This document shows positions 21,801 through 32,615 of a DNA stretch of 64,000 bases, piece after piece. The stretch lies in NCBI GenBank assembly GCA_930367205.1, contig OV884011.1:138483437-138547436 (forward strand), read 5' to 3'. Under the pieces are notes generated by a model, which did not search any database, was not told where the DNA came from, and was given only the letters and a program-made list of their open reading frames with translations. The translations under genes were made by a program, and so were the position numbers. The number at the start of each line of letters is the position of its first letter. The stretch's first letter is position 1. The stretch is from Acanthosoma haemorrhoidale. Taxonomy: Eukaryota; Arthropoda; Insecta; Hemiptera; Acanthosomatidae.

Positions 21801-24800
21801 CCGGTTTACAGAACTAATCAATGGTAATTGAATCATAATATTTGTTGAAATGTCAATTCAATGCATCAGCGAGCAACGCCAGACTCAGACAAGCGGATAT
21901 GAAAGGTGATAAATTCAGCGATAATTGGTTAAATGACATTTCAATTTTACTTTTCATTATTATAATTGGTTTTAGAATGTTAAATATAATTTTGTTCTCC
22001 CCATTTAATATAAACACTTAATTTATGACACTTTCGAGATACGTATGGATACTTAATTAATATCGGTAAAATATTGCCTACTCTCAATTATCATAACTAT
22101 TAAATAATGTTTACTCCGGAAACAGATTTTTTTTTATAAATAGAACGTTAATTTTATTACTCTTCTGGCAACGTATGATGGACTAAATTGTATTTTTCAA
22201 CTAGATTAAGCACCTAAACATGTAATGGGCTGAAAACACGAAGCGCGTGATGAAAAAATATCTGTGTATCTGCGGTCTAGATACTTTTGTATCTAAGCTA
22301 ACTGATATCTAAATAATTAAATATGTATTTGTTAGTATATAGGCTTGGATTGATGATAGAAATGTTCTCATCGAATTTATTTATGGAAAATAGTTCGAGA
22401 TAATATCTGCATCAGAGCCTTGTATGAACTGATAAATAAAAGCAAGATATACACTGCTTAAGACTTATTATTGGGAACTGAAATTTTATTATAATCTAAC
22501 ACCATCGTTTCATCAACCTAAGTTGAATAAACGTCATATCATCCATAGATAAAATGAAAGTCCATAAAATCTAAATTCATGGCTAACTATGACGTCTAAG
22601 TTTAATAATCAGTTTTAACACTAAAATTTTTGTTCATACTTATTCCTATATATTACCAAAAATTACTAAACAAAAAAATTTACGTAAAAAAAATATTAAA
22701 ATAACTTAGGACGAGGTTATGAAGAAGTTTTATTCGTTCAAGTTCATAACTTCCATAACTTTAATTTTATTTTTAGTCTGTGCCTTTAATTCCATCCATA
22801 AACTACTTCACTAGTGCCCAAATATAAATGCATGCCCTGATCCTATCCACGTTAAATATGTTTGAGCATAGATAGTTTTTCTGTTATGTGATAAATGACC
22901 ACCAGAACAAAGCAACTTTAATTTCCTTTAAATAAGATCATTTTTGCCGGAAAGAACGAATCAATTTTACACTTATATGATTTCTTTTCTCATAAGAATC
23001 ATTTTATAGTAATGAATTATATTAACCAAAAAAATATACAATTCTAGGTGGGAACCAATTCCCGCGTGCTATTACAGGCGAATAAACAATCAGAATAATC
23101 AAAGCCCTTACTATAGTTTGCAAATAATGGATTCGATTCTCAACTTCATGAGGCTCTTTATTCATAAATTGTAGTAACAACAAAATAAAATCAGTATGGG
23201 TCATGAAAAATAGTGGAAATTAATATTTATTTAGCCTACCCGGTCTAAGCTTAAAGAAATGAAATAAGACCATTTATCCTCTCAAAAAAAACACATACAT
23301 GCATATGAAAGATATTTTCTATCTCTATTTACAAAGTAATTTTCAAAAAAATTTTCAACAGTTAAATAAACGTTATCTGTTTATAGAAATGGGATTATGT
23401 AGTACTATTACTTTTCGAATTAATTAATTAAATATAGCAGAATTTAAAATTAACATGAAAAGAATTTCTGAATTTGGAACAGAACCCGACGGAGACCAAA
23501 TTTTCAAAAAGTTAGGGGCCTCGTATATTGTGTTTCATTTGGCTGTCTCTCTGTACATAGTAACCGCGTCTGTGTTATGTGAGTAATAGTGAAATTATAA
23601 AAGCTATCTACAATTTTAAATTCATGTTTAGCAATATCCGAGATTACTCTGATTACCTGTCGGATAAGATATAAGAAAATTAAATCAGCGTTAAAATAAG
23701 TAACTAAAAAAACAATTAATCAATTAAACCAATTCTGACTTAAAAGCATTCGCAAATATCAGATTTTCGATTACGGTTAAGGACATTCAAAAACGGTAAC
23801 GGAAAAAAAATACCCTAACGAAGTTTTTGCAGCCGATAATAGAAATCTCAAATTATGGTCAATATTTTATATATTAGTTGCATTTCTTTTGGTGTTAAAA
23901 AGGTTATTTTCAATGACTAAACTGTTTAATTTCTTTAAGAAAAGTACCGTTTTTTTTATTTATAATAATATCTGCCGATATGGTTTCTCCACATTCTATG
24001 CTCGTCTAAGTGTACTTCTTAAAATGCAGACAGCATACTCCATTACTGTAATAACGGTACATGACGGTAATAGTACTGTAATAACGGCAATAACTTAACG
24101 ATAATTATTTTATAAACAAAATGGCTAACTGCTTCATGAATCAATTTGTACTTTTTTTTGTTTTGTATAAATTAATTAGCTTTACAAATCTTGAAATGAA
24201 GCTATTTTTATTTTTTAAATGTTATTTATTTTTCTGCACTTTATCAAACAAAAACAATGGACACATGAATGATATAATAAGTACATTCTGTTTGTCCTTT
24301 ATTTTAGTCTGATTGCGTATACACTTATAATACAGAAATTGTCCTATATTTCCTATATTAAACATACGTTTTATATTTTTCAATAAAACTATTTAAATAT
24401 GTTCGTTAATGTTCCCAGTTGTAATAAATCAGTACCAGTATTTCATCCTTTCTACCAATACAGTTCAAAGCATTCTCTGAACAGGTCAATCTAAACCGTA
24501 TTTGTGATGAAGCGTGAATCAGCTCAGTGATTGACTTCATTTATATATTATTTTATTTCCGTCTTATCTCTTCGTGAGTTATAACATGAATATATTTTTC
24601 AAACGGAAGCGTAGAGAAAGAGGAAGTTGATTGATATTTATTAATTAAACTACACCGGGCTAAATTAATGGTAGATTATACCTGGATCAGTAGCCTCGCC
24701 AAATTTTACTTTTTTTTTATAATTTACAAAACAGAAATAAACAACGTAGAAAGTAAAGAAATGTTTACGGGACTCGGCACGAGTTTCTTAGAAAACACTT

Positions 24801-25195
24801 TCAAATGTTTGTGAAATAAAATACTTAAATTATGTATTTTTAATAAAAATAACATAATTAGATTTATCATCGCATCTTGGCTACTAATGAAAATCATCTC
24901 TCTAAAAATAAAAAATATTATAAATAACTAAACCTTATTTTACGAATGGAATGTGTCCTTTTCCTTGGAGAAGAAATCAGAACTTCAAATATATGGATTC
25001 TAAAATGGATTTTGAAAAATCATGTTTTAGCCTTAATTTTTTTATTTCGAACTTCTTGTTATTTTATTGAAGCAAAAAAGTAAGTTCAGGAGTTAGTACT
25101 ATAAGGTATAACATTTTTTTTTTTAACTTTTGAAAAATAAAAAGTTGAAATATAGGGAAATGTATTCAATTATGAATTGTGTTAATAGGCCGAGT
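18866..25195. other. 6.3 kb AT-rich sequence without recognised genes
   Basis: No coding block with splice borders or family motif was found. Small curiosities are a 17-base palindrome TTTTCCCATTGGGAAAA at about 21,016 and a short repeated TACTGTAATAACGG at 24,043-24,088. It is probably intergenic or a large intron of the minus-strand gene whose first exon is proposed at 25.2 kb. Confidence 0.55.
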
Positions 25196-25197
25196 AC

Positions 25198-25255
25198 CTT
25201 GTCCTGCCTGTATTCCAGCTGGAAGTAGCGCAAACAAAGCGATCGGCAGAAGCAT
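25198..25255 (-). CDS. Candidate first coding exon: signal peptide of a secreted protein
   Basis: The minus strand has ATG at 25,255 in an AACAAGATG context. It encodes MLLPIALFALLPAGIQAGQ, a short hydrophobic core followed by small residues that fit a signal-peptidase site after IQA. A splice donor, CAAG|GTACTC, follows at 25,198/25,197 and leaves the exon in phase 1, which is common for signal-peptide exons. The region just upstream (25,256-25,420) is GC-rich, as expected for a 5' UTR or promoter. The next exon, at lower coordinates, was not found, so the protein family is unknown. An overlapping plus open frame (25,307-25,513) is also possible but has no motif. Confidence 0.45.
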
Positions 25256-25513
25256 CTTGTTACGTGATGTTGTAGAGTCAGAGTCGACAAAGCCCCATCC
25301 GCTCTGATGTCCGACTATGGACTGGCGCGAGGAACGGCGCGCTTGAAGGGCGCCGGCGCGAACGCTCCTCCGCCGAGAGTCCTGTCACCGGAGGATTTGC
25401 AACGAATGGCAACAGGCACCTTTATTTCCTTTATGTCGAACAGAGTACTCTTAGATCCTATCACTCTGCACAGATTCGTCTGCCAGGCTAAAAATCATAT
25501 TTTCCTCAAATGA

Positions 25514-26344
25514 AAACCGAAACAGGCTTCAATGAAACCGTAACAAGTAATATTACCTTCAAATTTTCATTACTGACTTCCTTACTTAAGCTATAAAATT
25601 AAGGCTTTGAGTGTAAATTAAAAATCAATGACAGCAAAACTGAAGCTATATGTTTCGCCAAAGAAAGCCTAAGCAAATAAAATAGTATATAGGAATAAAG
25701 ACTTAGTGTGCTTTTGTACTACCTAAGTCTAAGTACTACCTAATAATTACCTTCACCTTCAATAAGGGTTCACTTTCACGCCACATATTGTATCCACAAA
25801 CGGAAAATCAATTATACATTTCCTTTGTCCATTTATCCATTCCAATTTTAAGTATTATACCTAAGCTAAACTACTCATTTACGATTCGATAGCTAATCCC
25901 ATATTAAATTACACAGTGCCTAGTTGGAGCTTGGACAGTCATCCCTATATATCCGTAAATATTAAATAATACAATGTAAGTTTCTATAACTTATATTTAA
26001 CAGACCAGGGAATACAGTTGTTAAGTTTCATGAAATAGCCCAAACTGATTCTTCTTCTGACATTCATAACTCAAACTTTGTTCATAACCAAGAGCGATTA
26101 TGTCAGTATTTTATTACGGAAATGTGGGAAATAAATTGATTTGATTTGTATCATTGTTATAGCCAAACCTGTAAATATATGACGACGACATATAGAATTA
26201 GATACATTTCTGTATTTAACACTTCTTTTTACAGTTATTAATTACTGTACAAAAAATAAAATATATAGATGATGTAAAATAAATTATGCTGCAATAGAGC
26301 TACGTGAAATAATAATTTTTTTTTTTTTTTGTTATCATAAATAT
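25514..26344. other. AT-rich spacer, nothing recognised
   Basis: No open frame with motif or splice support. It ends in a run of about sixteen T (26,316-26,331) shortly before Jockey copy J3. Confidence 0.5.
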
Positions 26345-27528
26345 AGGTTTCCGTCAACGAAATTCTACTGCTCAACAAGGCCTTCGCGTTGTTGATCACA
26401 TCTCCTCAGCCCTTGAAACCAAACAGTATTGCACTGCTGCCTTTCTTGATATAGCTCAAGGTTTTGACAGGGTTTGGCACGCAGGTTTGCTCGTATGAGG
26501 GCTTGAAAGACAAGAACTAAACAGACGCTTTGGACGACAACTGTACAGACTACTTCAAAGGACATCCCATCTCCCAATAGAAAACAAATTACTTGACCCT
26601 CTGTCGCAAGTCTTGTCCACTAGTTTATTTTAAATCCATTCCTCTCCCTGTATCCGAGACAGTACGGTACTTAGGCTTCCAACTCGACAAAAGACAGACC
26701 TAGAACCCACATACGAGGCTAAAAAGACAATAAATACACAGACGCTTTGGACAACTGTCCAGACTACTTCAAAGGACATCCATCTTTTAATAGAAAACAA
26801 ATTACTAATTTACAAAGTTATACTTAAGCCAATCTGGACTTACGGAATAGACCTATGGGGGACAGCAAAAAAGTAAAACATCTAGCGTATCCAATCCTTT
26901 CAATCAAAAGTCCTGAGAACAATAGTAAATGCCCCTTATTATGTCAGCAACAAAACCCTTCATAACGACCTTAATATACCCTACATTCTTGAACTCATCC
27001 CTTCCAAGTTCATGAAATTCCATAGTTTTTTTTTTTTTTCAAAACCCCTTATATTCAAAAATATATATAAAAAACATATGGGCATTTATATATTAAACAA
27101 GATAAATTCGATAGTAACCAATCCAACCACCCTAAACCCGTAGCAAAGTCATTGCACTGCACCACTCATCCCTATAATCCTCCTCGGAGACTGAAATGGC
27201 TGTTGCCTCGTGACCTGCTATAAATGCGTGACAGTGGGAGTCCTGGCAATGGCCAGTTTCTCCAATCATGTCCTGAGCGTATGTGGCTCTCGTGCTCTTC
27301 GTCAGCCTGCACTGGCTCGTATCCGGTGAAGCGGCTGACAGCGTGGGGGACTTCCCAAGACTCCGCTTCCTCTTTCGCATGCGAGGGAGCTGACAACTAT
27401 GTGGATTTGGGAGGCCTCTGGGCTGTTTGTAAATATTGTATGAATGAGCGATTGAATGATGAATTGTATATATGGTATGAATTATAACGTTATATGAAGT
27501 ATGACTTTTGGTCTAATAAAAAAAAATT
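26345..27528 (+). mobile_element. Jockey J3: rearranged, 5'-truncated copy of the J1/J2 family
   Basis: It begins in the RT with GFRQRNSTAQQGLRVVDHI and FLDIAQGFDRVWHAGLL (about 26,346-26,500). It then jumps forward to the LNRRFGRQLYRLLQRTSHL block (26,506-26,592) and back to CRKSCPLVYF-like sequence (about 26,600). From there it runs forward again through a second copy of the block (26,725-26,807), the C-terminal region and the 3' UTR to an A-run at 27,520-27,528. Part of ORF2 is therefore deleted and part duplicated. A foreign insert sits at 27,026-27,110. The 3' UTR is collinear with J2. It has no coding potential now. Confidence 0.88.
27026..27110 (-). mobile_element. Small nested insertion with T-run inside J3
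   Basis: J2 reads CCATAGTAAC continuously at the matching place (about 4910). In J3 that site is split by about 85 extra bases starting with fourteen T, then AT-rich sequence, and flanked on both sides by ATAG. The T-run would be the A-tail of a short retroposed sequence on the minus strand, with a 4-bp (or longer, imperfect) target duplication. Confidence 0.6.
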
Positions 27529-27884
27529 CTACAAAATTACACAAAAACTTCTTGGTTCTTGATCGTTACATACGAGAACATTTGTTCTGGCTTTGCTAGC
27601 ATATATCATCCAAAAAAATAGTTGCTAAGGTCTTCTTCTTTCAGCAGACTACAGATTCTGCATATTTCTTTATATTGGATTTTAAAACTACTCTCTCACC
27701 AGTAAATGCATTCTGATTTTTTTTTCCGATAGTGGCAATCATCCTGCTTTTTGGAGATATGCAATTTTACATGAAAATACATCTGTTCTTATAAAAACTT
27801 TTATATTATGTAATATTATATTAATTTTTTTTTATAATCTTAACACTTCCCTTTATTAAATAATAAATCCTCCGACTCTCCACA

Positions 27885-29060
27885 ATGTAGGTTCCATTCA
27901 CCAATAACGGTTTCGGCAGATCTTGCTGTCATCTTCAGTCATCGTTTATCGTATAAAATCATCGACTGGGCATAAGGAGACAAGAATAATCAATCATTAA
28001 AATCAACAATAAAAAAACCTGTTTAAAATATTAAAACTACGAACTGCACTAAGTCGGAAACGGTCCATCCATTTAACACACTATTAAAAATATAAACTTT
28101 TAAAAAATTTGACACATAGGTTACAAATATTAAAAAATTAAAAAAACACAATAATACATTATTCTCATGGCTACTGGCCCAATTGATAATGTGAAAAACC
28201 TATTACATTTGAAACAATTTATATTAATTTAGATTCCCTCACACCACCTTCAAGCAGGTACTCCTAGTAGAAGGATCCGCTCAACCCAAATATTCCTTTA
28301 TTTTTCCCTCATCCTTAATCTTATAATTAGAGAGCTAAGAAAAAAAAGGGTTTCTTAGCATACGTATGTTTATTATTTCTACTTTTTCATTTATATTGCG
28401 CGATGTTAGGGAATGTAATTCAATTTCAATGCTTTAAAATCTGTTGATTATTCTTCTATCATTTGTATGGTGTAGCAAGTCAACTCTATGTGGTGCATCA
28501 TTTTTCCCTTCTTCCTGTAGGTGCTGATAGAACTGGCTTGTCTTTTTGTGTAAGATGTTCTATGCATCCAATTGATAATTTTCTACTTGTCCTACAAACA
28601 TAAGACTTATTGCATCCTTCACAATCTATTCTATATACGCCCGATCTTTCTTATAACAGAATCAGATCATTAGTATGGGAGTTGCGTAAAGTGACTTTAC
28701 TCTTAAAGGCTACACCAATACCAGTTATTTTTTTTAAATATTCCCTAATTTGTCGGAAATATTTTCCAAATATGAGATTGCGCACCATTTTTTAACATCC
28801 ATTTTTGGTTAGTCTTCTGCACTCAATATTTTGTTCGATTCTTGTTATAGTGTCTGTACGGTACCCTTTGGCTATTGCTATATGGTGTATATTTCTAAGC
28901 TCTTTATCATAGTTATCCCTGTCTTGTGGGATCTTATATAATCTATCAATGAGGAAGTGGAACATGGCCGTCTTGTGACTCTGATGATGCAATGAAGTCT
29001 TATGTATTGCTACATCGGTCATCGTGCCCTTCCTACACGCAAATATATGGTTCAAAGACA
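27885..29060 (-). mobile_element. Penelope-like element A (RT C-terminus, GIY-YIG domain, 3' region)
   Basis: The minus strand from 29,060 reads GTMTDVAIHKTSLHHQSHKT, FHFLIDRLYKIPQDRDNYDK and LRNIHHIAIAKGY. This is the C-terminal RT/linker pattern of Penelope-like elements. After a stop near 28,790 it continues with KYFRQIREYL and VTLRNSHTNDLILL, then (R)SGVYRIDCEGCNKSYVCRTS and RKLSIGCIEHLTQ (28,640-28,540). That is the GIY-YIG endonuclease with its conserved cysteine pair. Damage includes stops and the loss of the RT core upstream of 29,060. The 3' region to about 27,885 is shared with fragment B at 31.1 kb, including CTGAAGATGACAGCA. Penelope-like elements are a separate class of target-primed retroelements. 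Confidence 0.8.
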
Positions 29061-30389
29061 AGGGTAGTATTTTGTTTTAACAATCTGCAATAAGGCTCAG
29101 TGAATATCTTCATCCCTGTGAGCTCTGCCACTAAAAAACTGCATAGGAATGTTTTTAATTTTTCTTATAGATTTTAAGTTACTAAAAATGGGAAAAATAT
29201 TTAACTAAGTCCATCAACTCAAGTTTTTTTGTGAAACTAAAGCTTTAAGTATTATTTAGCGTGAAATTTGTAATTAATTTAAAACCTGGTATTCAAATTT
29301 ATCGTGTTATTATTTCTGGATTATGGCTCCAAGAGGTTGTGTTATTTCTCGGAGCAACTTTTGTTCTATTTCTGGTGAATACACGATAAAAAATCAATAA
29401 AGAAACATAAATGATTTTGTGAAGAAGCTTACTTCAAATTTTAACTCAGGATTCAGGGCAAAGCATGGGCCTTATGACCTTATGAAGAGGTGTGCAAGAT
29501 GTGAATATCTTCGTTTGCGGTTTAAGGGCAAGAAAAACACATTTAGTTTTAGCATTCTAACGATATGGCAGGGATAGAGAAACACTGCCGACTGCTAATT
29601 ATTTTCTCTTCGCTCGCTATTTCTGTTTGGTGGATGTAAAAGTATTTAATATAAAAAATAAAAATAAAATATCTTACCCTAACCTTGCTCAGCTATTGGC
29701 CCAGTGTCCCATAGCTCTGAAATACCAGTTCACAACCAGGTGTAGTTGAATTGCTAGGATCCAGGCTGAAAAACAAAACTTCCTGTCACCAAGAGCCTCA
29801 TTTTCGTGGTAAAGGCATTGAGAGAAAAAATTCAGTCAGTTTTTTTTTTCAAATGAGAGAAATCTAGTTTTTGATGTGTTATTTTATTATATGTGTTATA
29901 TTTTTTGTAGGCCTTGAGCTCTTGAAGTTGAATTCAAATAGCATTCATCTGTGTGGCTGCTATTCATTGATTCATCCAAAACTTGCATTATGATGTAAAT
30001 GCATTTACATTTCTTCCTATGGGGCACTCGGTGCATATGAAATAAAACTATAATGATTGGGCTATGGTTCTTGAGAAAATCAAATATCAAGAGCATCAAT
30101 GGATGGTTTGTTATACTTCAAAATACTAACCATATTACTGAGCCAGCATATAGGTTATACTAAATATCCCTGCTTTCTAAGCTTGTCAGAGGGAGGACAA
30201 AAACTGGGTGGCCATAGCGAGACGTCTTAGTCCCCGGTGAAAAAAAAACGTCATCTAAACGACCTTGGCCCAACCATAAAAAGTTTTATTAACATCTCTT
30301 CATATTAAATTGGGGTTTATGGAGCAGTTTGTTAAATCACTGCCAAAAAAAAAGATAGGGAATGTTTCAGATGTCTGTGTTCCAAGTTC
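29061..30389. other. Spacer with one possible decayed coding patch
   Basis: At 29,400-29,560 the plus strand has an open frame, NDFVKKLTSNFNSGFRAKHG then YDLMKRCARCEYLRLRFKG, ending in a stop near 29,576. It contains a CxxC pair but I do not recognise it. It may be part of the transposon-derived sequence at 30.4 kb. The remainder is AT-rich. Confidence 0.35.
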
Positions 30390-30795
30390 GAGAAACTGTC
30401 TACTAGTTGAAAGAGGGTGTTTTTACTGGCCCCGACCTACGAAAACTTTTATCTGATCCCCTCTTTTTGGAAGCAATAAGAGAAAAGGATAAAAAAGCGT
30501 GGGACTCTTTCGAGAACGTAGTGCACAAGATTTTGAAGAATACTAAAGATCATAACCAAAAAATCATTGTACAACGCATACCTATAAAGCTCAAAGATCC
30601 AAGATGAGTTTGAAAGTTCATTTCTCACACTCCCATGTTGAATATTTCCCTGAAAATATGGAGGCCTACAGTAAAGAGCCGGATGAATGATGCTAGCTGA
30701 CTACTGTTGGATGGCTAAGCTAGAAATCAAGGTTGGAAAAGAGGCATCAAAGAGAAGAAGAAAAGGTTTTACCAGAAATAAATTGCGAATGAACA
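30390..30795 (+). pseudogene. Transposon-derived uncharacterised insect protein, C-terminal relic
   Basis: The plus strand reads VKEGVFTGPDLRKLLSDPLF and KAWDSFENVVHKILKNTKDH to a stop at 30,605. In the next frame follow MSLKVHFSHSHVEYFPENME and then MLADYCWMAKLEIKVGKEAS ending in a basic stretch. From memory, this succession (KEGVF.GP..R, a W-SF block, MSLKIHFLHSH..FPEN, MLADYCW) is the end of a protein found many times in hemipteran and other insect genomes as an uncharacterised, apparently mobile gene. The stretch between PENM and LADYCW that normally contains a GERFHQD-like motif is missing here. Two frame changes and the deletion make it a pseudogene. Confidence 0.65.
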
Positions 30796-31094
30796 TAAAA
30801 AAAAATATATTGTTTGATTAATTAAGAAATAATACGTTTAGTTCTTATTAATTCAATATTAATATTCAAATATGTAAATATTCAAAATAGTAATTTTGGT
30901 CTAATTCTCTACACCTCTTATTTTGCAAAAAAAAACTGGATGTGATAGGGGAAATAGAGGTCGTTTTTGGATTCAGCTTAATAACTTTAAAACATATAAT
31001 TTAGCATAAATATCCCAAGAAGCTTCAAAAATTGTTTTTTACAGATCTCTGTTATTTGTTACTTATGTGTCGATTTTTTTTTTTTCTAATTTTA

Positions 31095-31375
31095 ATAAAT
31101 TATAAAATGGAAGGACCATTTCGGACTTAGTGCAGTTCAGCAGCTTTGATATTTTAAATAAGTGACTTAGTGCAGTTTTGATATTTTAAATAAGTTTTAT
31201 TTAAAGTTACTTTTAATGATTGATATTGTTTGTCTCCCTATGCACTTATAATGTGTTTGTGCTATATGACTTTTCAGTTTAGCAACTGAAACTGAAGATG
31301 ACAGCATAGAGCTGTCAAAAATTAAATCGTTGAATAAAAACTATATTTTGGAGAGACATAAGATTTTTTATTTTA
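31095..31375 (+). mobile_element. Penelope-like element B: 3' terminal fragment
   Basis: The plus strand aligns with the minus strand of element A at 28,085-27,870. AAATGGAAGGACCATTTCGG matches AAATGGATGGACCGTTTCCG. Shared further on are GACTTAGTGCAGTT, TTTTAATGATTGAT, TTGTCTCC and CTGAAGATGACAGCA. No coding part is left. It carries its own internal duplication at 31,127-31,196. It lies opposite in orientation to A, about 2 kb away. Confidence 0.75.
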
Positions 31376-32198
31376 TAAGGAGTAGTGTTTACAGATTATA
31401 AATAATACTTAATTCAATATTACATATTAATATTGTGTAATACAACAATGAAAGTTGACCACAAGGGTCCTTGTAGTCCGTTGTCCTTATTTAGATCAAT
31501 TGATGAGGGACCAGTCTTCTGTTTACGATCTTCGCTTCGTCTCCGTTGTTAGGATTATTCTTGTTTCTCACTTCTGCTTACTCCTTTTCATAATGTTGTG
31601 CGTTCTGTTATGCCATCAAATTATTGTTTTCAGTGTTTTCTTATTAAAACCTACAGTGGTCTTTCTTTTCAAATATATATACAAACTCCTGGACAAAATT
31701 AGGGCATCACTTCATTCTTCCTAGCATGCGATACCTAAACAACAACCTCTCATATTTGTCTTTAGATATTTATAATAAAGACTATTGATGAACCTTAGAA
31801 GGGTAAGGAAGAACAAAAACAATAAAATGTTACTGATGTGAGACTGAATCACAAACATGGAATTAATTATCAAAAAATGTTCACAGTGTTCGTATCTGCT
31901 GCTACCTAGGACGTGACATCAAATAAACAAAGAAGAGATATTGTTTAGGAGAGACAAGAAAACTGTATTATTTTACCTTTCTATTGTTGATCATTCATAA
32001 ACAAAGCGAATATTCCACTAAATATAACTAGTAGTGGTTTGTATTATTTCATAGACATCTTTTAACATTGCAGAAAATTACAAAACTTATCGTATATTTT
32101 AAGGTGAAACTATTCGCTATTTGTTCTTTTGCAGTTCTGTGTATAATAACTGTTAAAAATTATATCCGAAGATCGAGTAGAGCAGCATGCGTCAGTGC
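31376..32198. other. AT-rich spacer, nothing recognised
   Basis: The open frame at 31,455-31,724 has a hydrophobic run but no start context, motif or splice borders, so it is not called. Confidence 0.45.
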
Positions 32199-32223
32199 AG
32201 AGAGAGAGAGAGAGAGAGAGAGA
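32199..32223. repeat. (GA)n microsatellite
   Basis: About twelve GA units in a row, followed by a GC-richer patch up to about 32,340 that I cannot assign. Confidence 0.9.
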
Positions 32224-32510
32224 ATAGTGTGGTGCCGGGTTCCGGGAGTATGGGGAAAAACCCCTAATCTCGGTCTTATATAGGCAGGTCAGAGGCTGGA
32301 ACACCCACGCTCCTAGTAGGCTTCAGCTGGGTCATGTACTAGTTTCCCCCTCTCTTAACTGACGCCTAAGGTTTTTATTATTAAAACATAGAAACGTAGG
32401 TGGATATTTTCTGGGCCGAGAAGAGGGGAACTTCTATTTATTCACGGTGAAGAAGTTGGGACAACAAGCACAAAAACTTCTGTAACAATCTAACCATTTT
32501 TTTCTAGAAA

Positions 32511-32615
32511 TTTTTTTTTTTAAACAACTTTATTATGATAAAATTACAATCTGCCTGATTGGGCTATAAGTAATTGTGCTATATGATCTCGTTCATACCA
32601 ATTACCAATTTTACT
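32511..32615 (-). mobile_element. Jockey J5: 3' tail fragment
   Basis: On the minus strand it ends AATAAAGTTGTTT plus an eleven-A tail (plus-strand T-run from 32,513). The preceding ATTACTTATAGCC..GCAGATTG section matches the tail of the 47.7 kb fragment and, less closely, the J2 3' end near 5340. It is a very short 5'-truncated insertion. Confidence 0.7.
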
